Positions 58,731 through 64,000 of a stretch of DNA of 64,000 bases are shown here, piece after piece. The first letter of the stretch is position 1; every line of letters starts with the position of its first letter. Position numbers and translations under genes: made by a program. The DNA is taken from assembly GCF_002127325.2 (NCBI RefSeq), contig NC_035449.2, forward strand, positions 145,056,946 through 145,120,945, in the 5' to 3' direction. Source of the DNA: Helianthus annuus (Eukaryota; Streptophyta; Magnoliopsida; Asterales; Asteraceae). The notes beneath the pieces are model-generated. The model saw only the letters and a list, made by a program, of their open reading frames with translations. It searched no databases and was not told where the DNA came from.

Positions 58731-59862
58731 ATGGACAACGAAGTAAATCAGGAAAACCAGAATAATGAGAATAACGGAAACCAAATATATAAGAGTGCCA
58801 TCCAACATATAGTAGCACAAGGAATTATAGATGCTATGCCTTATATTATCAAGACTGTTAAGGAAGTAGAAAATAATAAATCTGCAAATGGAAGTAAACG
58901 CCAACACACTGAACCAAGTCATAGTGTAAATGATAATAACGGACCTATAATCCAAGCTCCAATTCCTAAAAGAAGAAGAACCGCTTCTTACGGTTGTTCT
59001 TATAAAGAATTCTTGGCCTGCAAACTAATAGAATTCTCAGGCAATGAATGAACCATTGCAGCCTTACGTTGGATACAAAAGACAGAAGCAGTCATAAAAA
59101 TAAGTAAATGTTTAGAGGAAGATAAGATTATGTTTGCTTCTAATCTTTTCAAAAATGCAGCCTTAGAGTGGTGGAATACTATTCTCTAGTTTAGGGGAAG
59201 TGACAGAGTTTATAATATGGAATGGATCAACTTAAGGAAATGGTTGAAAGAAAATTTTGTCCTCCTAATGAAAAGGAACAAATCGCCAATAAGTTCCTAA
59301 ATCTTAGAATGACTGGAATAGACTGCAAAGGTTACACTACCATATTCTTTGAATATGCTAGGATAGTACCAACCTTAGCCTCACCTGAACCAATGTTAAT
59401 CTCCGTTATATTTGGGGATTAATTAGTGAGATTAGACACGTAGTTAAGGCAGCTAGACCGTAAACCATAGAAGAAGCAGTAGAACTAGCCAATACGCTGA
59501 CTAATGAATTGGTACGTACACAAAAGGAAAACCAAAGAAAGAACCTAGCTCAAAAGCTTACTCAGGAATTTCGCTACGGTAATTCCAACCGTGGAAAAGG
59601 AACAGGTTCTTCTACACCTTACTACAAGTTTTGTAAAAAGAAGCACTCAGGAAAGTGTGTTGTGTCCTGCAACTTTTGCAAGTACCCAGAACATAAGGAA
59701 GAAGATTGTAGAAGAAAGGCTAATGCCAGGATATGCTACAATTGTGGAGAGGCTGGTCACATCAAACCGAACTGTCCGAAACTAGCCCTAGCCACAACCA
59801 ACAAGGCTAAGACAACTGAAACTCCTAAGAAAAATTGCCAGAGCATTTGTTCTAACAGCTAA
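58731..59862 (+). pseudogene. gag: Gag of the second gypsy element
   Basis: Starts MDNEVNQENQNNEN right after a CAG. It has IVAQGIIDAMPYI, CSYKEFLACKL, ALEWWNTIL, FEYARIVPTLASPEP and zinc knuckles CNFCKYPEHKEEDC and CYNCGEAGHIKPNC (about 59665-59785). Broken by TGA 59049-59051, TAG near 59188 and two frame changes. Confidence 0.85.
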
Positions 59863-59929
59863 GGAAGCCAAGATGATTCCGGATGTAATTGCCGGTACGT
59901 TCTAAGTTAATAACATATTTGCTAAGGTA

Positions 59930-60920
59930 TTGTTTGACTCTGGTGCAAACCAAAGTTTTATCAATACTTCTTTCTACAAATTTCTCGACCAACCCTTAGC
60001 CAAACTTCAACAAGATTGTCTGGTAGAGACAATAAACGGAGAATCCGTTAAGATTAGTGAAATCTTGCAGGGAGCAAGAATAGAAATCCTGAACCATCAT
60101 TTCTTTGCTAACCTTTACCCAATGAATCTAGTCGGATTCGGTATTGTATTAGGAATGGATTGGTTGGTAGCCAATCATGCTAGTATATTATGTGATCAAA
60201 AGACAGTACAAGTAAGTACACCAAGTGGTAAAAAGATCACAATCAAAGGAGATAAGCCAACCAGATCGACAAAATTCATCTCTGTGATGAAACTCGCAAG
60301 TTATGAAAGGAAAGGAGGAGTAGTACACATGATTTCCAAAATCATTAATACTAAGGGAAAATAATTAAAAGATGTCCCGGTAATATCTAAATTCTCAGAC
60401 GTTTTTCCAAAAGAGTTACCTGGATTACCGCCTAATAGAGAGGTTGAATTTAGAATTCAACTAATACCAGGAACGACACCGATTGCCAAAGCACCATATC
60501 GATTAGCACCAACAGAGATGCAGGAACTGAAGAAACAATAGGACTAACTTCTTGAAAAAGGTTTTATACAACCAAGTTCATCACCATGGGGAGCACCGGT
60601 GTTGTTTGTTAAAAAGAAAGACGGATCGATGCGTATGTGCATTGATTACCGAGAATTGAACAAGGTTACGATTAAGAATCGGTACCCACTACCGAGAATC
60701 GATGATCTGTTCGATCAACTTCAAGGAACTCGATTCCTTTCTAAAATCGACTTACGCTCAGGATATCATCAACTGAAAGTGCAGGAAGAGGACATTCCTA
60801 AAACTGCTTTCAGAACGAGATACGGCCATTATGAATTTACCATCATGCCATTTGGTTTAACCAATGCCCCAGCCGCATTTATGGACATGATGAATTTATC
60901 GTCATGCCATTTGGTTTAAC
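59930..60920 (+). pseudogene. pol: Protease and N-terminal RT of the second gypsy element
   Basis: Protease DSGANQSFINTSF at about 59935 and LGMDWLVANHASI near 60150. After TAA at 60362-60364, RT continues as [17 protein letters not shown], breaks twice (60539-60547), then is open from 60599: [20 protein letters not shown] to [15 protein letters not shown] 51-bp stretch around MPFGLTNAP is present twice in tandem (about 60835-60885 and 60886-60936). Confidence 0.83.
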
Positions 60921-60936
60921 CAATGCCCCAAACGCA

Positions 60937-61330
60937 CTTATAGCTTATTGGACTTAGGTTTATAGTGGGCTTGGGTTACACCGTGTGGGCCGATTTATAT
61001 GTGGACCCTTTATAATGTTATGTTTAGTTCATTATTAGGGTTAAGCATTAGAGTGGTTGTTGATTGTATTTGCTCTTAAACAAATTGTACCAGACAAACA
61101 AAATGCTTGTGTGCAACATTAATACAATCGATTATTCTTGTTCATCACTTCCAATTGTTTTCCGCACTCTTGAACGTGTTTGTGATATCCAACGAAGATT
61201 TCTGGACTTGCAGATTTGAAGGATGATCTTGTTTTTTTGGCTTCAACAAAAGTTTTACATTTTGTTTTAGAGTCAATGGCAAAAGTTGGTATGTAATCTA
61301 ATTTAATTAAATGTCACATTGAAATAAAAC
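60937..61330. other. LTR-like fragment, unclassified
   Basis: Non-coding; phrases such as GTGTGCAACATTAATACAAT resemble a Copia LTR 3' end. I could not find a partner. Confidence 0.35.
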
Positions 61331-62540
61331 TTACATGACCAGGACGTCCATGCCAACACTAGGAGACTCAACCAAGTGAGCAGAAGTACTAGCATTTTTA
61401 TTCATGTTTTTCTTAATAGACATTACATTAAGTTTAAACATGTCATTTTGGGCATAGCCCTTTCCAACAAACATACCACGCTTACTTAAAACAAATTTAT
61501 CACTTTCAAATGTACTAAAGAGGGTCTTATCTGGGCATACATGGCCGGTTGCCCCAGTATCAACCCAGCACCCTTTTGGCTCATTAGCCACCAAATTCAC
61601 CTCCTCCATCATGGTAGTGAGGTTTGAAATCATGGCCACTAAGGGCATACCATCATCATCAACCATAAGAGTCGTGTCACGTTTAGGCTCTTTGCATTGG
61701 TCAGCACGGTGACCAGTTTGTCCACAGTTGTAACACTTCCCTTTAAAGGGACCAACCTTCTTCTTCACACCACATTTCTTGTGGCCTTTCTTACCCCTAT
61801 GACCCCTTGAGGATTTACCATGTTCCACAAGGTTCGCTTTTGCAAAAGCTTCAACTTGACTTCCTTTGGGTGACAGCCTGTTGTCTTCTTCAATACGAAG
61901 ATGAACCACAAGGTCTTCAATGGTCATTTCCTTTCGCTTATACTTAAGATAATTCTTAAAGTCCACCCAACTAGGAGGCAACTTTTCAACAATTGCAGCC
62001 ACTTGGAATGTTTCCCTAAGATTCATTCCTTCAAACAGAATGTCACTAAGAATAATCTGCAAGTCTTGAACTTGACTCATAACAGTTTTTGAACCAATCA
62101 TTTTATAGTCCAAAATCTAGCACAACATACTTTTTAGTACGCGCATCCTTAGTATTGTATTTGCGTTCCAACGACTCCCATGATTCTTTGGCAGTCGGAA
62201 CCTTGAGATTCACGTTATACAAGGAATCTGACAAGCCATTCAACACATAGTTGTGGCGTAGGTACTCAGAATGTTTCCAAGCATCAATAGCACTCACAGA
62301 TTGGACATCAGATGTCCCTTCTACAAGAATAGGAGGGGACTCAGTCAGAACCCTCTCAAGGTTCAGAGTCGTCAGATAGAACATCTTCTATTGCCATCTC
62401 TTAAAATGTAAAACAGTAAATTTCTCTGGTTTTTCAGCATGGTTAGCAACCGCTTAAGCCGCTTGGGTACCAACTAATGGTCCCATGGTAGTGGATGTGG
62501 ATCCAACAGTGGTTGATGTTGTTGCTTGAACAGTAGCTAT
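61331..62540 (-). pseudogene. gag: Gag and protease of Copia 3
   Basis: Copia-type Gag: a start region with AEKPEKFT near 62435, then WESLERKYNTKD, DYKMIGSKTVMSQVQDLQ and IVEKLPPSW; a basic linker and the CCHC knuckle CYNCGQTGHRADQC (about 61695-61740); then protease WVDTGATGHVC (about 61545-61575). TAG and other stops near 62390-62460 and a 1-nt frame change near 62110 break it. The frame at 61331-62113 (260 codons) is otherwise open. Nothing of integrase follows. Confidence 0.85.
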
Positions 62541-62699
62541 TTCTGAAACAAGAGTAAATATACAATCAGTCTATGGTAGAAACGAATTGGTTAAAGAAAA
62601 CCAATGCAAACTACAAAAGTTTGCTAATAAACAAAATAAACAGTTTATAAAAGTTTTAAAACCAAAATAGTGAACGGGTTTTAAAATCTATTTTAAGCT

Positions 62700-63604
62700 T
62701 GTAGGACAACCGTTCACAAAATAAATAAAATAACAATTTTGTTAATCAATATTCTGATTACAACACATAAAGAAGAACTGAACCAAACTGAAAGAAAATA
62801 CAATACAAGAAATGTAAATTAAACTAAGAAAAATAAATTACAAAAATAATAAGAAAAACAAAAAACAACGGTGACTTAGGCACGTGAATATCATGCTTCC
62901 CTTAAAGCAGATTTCGAGCCACCCAGGTGAACCCGTCTGTTTCCCAGGGTACAACAGCCTAAGAAGATTGTACTGGCGGGATTAGCCTAGCACCTGAAAG
63001 TATACCCGAAACAAGAGTGCACAGAGATGCAAAGTTAGGGAATCCGTTTGATGTGTGTGTTGTATGAACCATACAATTTCAGTATTCTGTATGTAAAACA
63101 AAGCACAAAACTTTATATATAGACCGGAAAGAATTTGAAATGATAAGTCTCCATTGAATTCAAAATACAATAAAAATAAATTCTAGAATTCAATATCATA
63201 ACTTAATCATTTGACAGGTAGGAATGTGAAGAGTCTCTAGCTGACCACACCAAGCCACATCTAAAAAATAGTAAAGCCGGCTCCAAGCGGCTCGCGGTGA
63301 TGCAAGTGTGCGAAGTGCGCCCATTGACTTGGTCCCGCGCCCGGGCGCGTGTAGGGTGCTTCGCACCCTCCTGGCTACCACTGGGTGTGAGTTGTCACAT
63401 AAGAATACATTCGTGAATAGAATTCTTATTATAAATCCACAAAGGATTTATCTCTCTACCTATGTGGGACAAGCACAATTTCCCACATATTTATGGTTTC
63501 AACACACAAACTTAATGCTCAAAATCTCTTATTCATCTTGACTTAATTATTAAATAATAATTATATTAATCAACAATATAACATTATTTATAATATTTCC
63601 AACA
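62700..63604 (-). repeat. 5' LTR of Copia 3, 905 bp
   Basis: On the minus strand it runs TGTTGGAAATATT...GGTTGTCCTACA. A candidate TATA box (CTATATATAAAG) lies at about 63110-63121, minus strand. No initiator-Met primer site is seen next to it. Confidence 0.82.
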
Positions 63605-63609
63605 GGTTA

Positions 63610-64000
63610 GATATTACATAAAGGGTTGATTTAATAGATTTCGTGTCCTAGGATTAATACTTGGGCACTTGCCTTAACTATATTACATTCTAATAGGTAT
63701 GTTTACCTAAAACATGTATTAATAGTACTAGTAGGAAAGCCCGCGCGTTGCGGCGGGTATCCAGATTGATATCATATTCATTTATGATATGTATTATAAA
63801 TGTTGACTTTTAAGCATGAAGTTTGTTAGTTACAAAACCCAACATGTCACTCTTATCTTATAAAATGAAACATGTGAGTTATGATAAATTAACTTGAAAT
63901 GCGTAACAATGGTTGGATGAAAGAACAAATATAACATATCACCTATGACTGAATAAAATTAACTGGAAATCAGTATCATAAATGAAACCTAAAGTTAAGG
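63610..64000. other. Right flank
   Basis: AT-rich, no gene. At about 63737-63762, AGGAAAGCCCGCGCGTTGCG looks like the start of a dispersed plant repeat cut by the window end. Confidence 0.4.

Larger units (their letters stand above)
57240..60920 (+). mobile_element. Second gypsy element, truncated at both ends
   Basis: Keeps only the last about 245 bp of the 5' LTR, a primer site TGGTATCAGAGC (57491), the upstream ORF, gag, protease and the first part of RT. RNase H, integrase and 3' LTR are absent. Its LTR end matches the solo LTR at 54147-55568, so both are of one family. Confidence 0.85.
53746..63604 (-). mobile_element. Copia retrotransposon 3, decayed, with nested insertions
   Basis: The LTR on the right (62700-63604, TGTAGGACAACC...TTTCCAACA) matches a left LTR starting at 53746. 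Both outer sides carry the 5-bp duplication GGTTA (53741-53745, 63605-63609). Gag and protease are on the minus strand at 61331-62540. Integrase, RT and RNase H are absent; their place is taken by a gypsy fragment and unclassified sequence. Confidence 0.8.

Overview
The window is nuclear plant DNA, dominated by transposable elements. Family resemblance of the retroelement proteins (SIRE-like giant Copia, chromodomain Ty3/gypsy, ATHILA-like ORF1) suggests a eudicot, most likely Asteraceae; this rests on memory of family features, not on a search. Only one ordinary host gene is clear: an intronless AP2/ERF transcription factor at 29623-30609 (+).

Layout. 1-727 is a ~415-bp tandem duplication. 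1265-17073 is a young 15.8-kb Copia element on the minus strand with 451-bp LTRs (7 differences), TSD AGAAG, a degraded gag-pol frame and a third very large gene downstream of pol. It sits in an older sequence (about 754-18787). 18788-29488 is a chain of non-autonomous elements, each bounded by (TA)n tracts and carrying inverted termini with repeated GAGAAC/GTGAAC-type motifs. One contains a multi-kilobase foldback built of ACGTAAA and GCGCCGTTTT arrays; another hosts a hAT MITE with an 8-bp TSD. The ERF gene follows. 31584-40096 is an ATHILA-like gene split by a 6.7-kb Copia (32160-38867), itself split by a 1948-bp solo LTR (35991-37938). 40823-48453 is a Ty3/gypsy chromovirus with 1.44-kb LTRs that has lost its integrase core. 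About 48490-52460 is a decayed L1-type LINE (minus). 53746-63604 is a decayed minus-strand Copia (TSD GGTTA) whose left LTR received a gypsy solo LTR (54147-55568) and whose interior holds a truncated second gypsy (57240-60920). The last 400 bases hold no gene I recognise.

Most notable system. The giant Copia appears to carry an independent transcription unit on the minus strand. It has an internal TATA box (6428-6435), a three-codon first exon ending in a consensus donor at 6268/6267, a 692-nt intron, an acceptor at 5576/5575, and a frame of about 1270 codons down to 1763, broken by one TGA. The same octamer, AGCGRWCC, recurs next to this TATA box, inside the intron, in the gag leader (16 copies at ~23-bp spacing) and just upstream of the TATA box in both outer LTRs. 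A variant occurs in a second, different LTR (15877-16492) placed in tandem at the element's 5' end. This looks like one shared cis-regulatory code for several promoters of a chimeric element. All coordinates, repeats, TSDs and frames are read from the sequence; functions are inferred from family knowledge.
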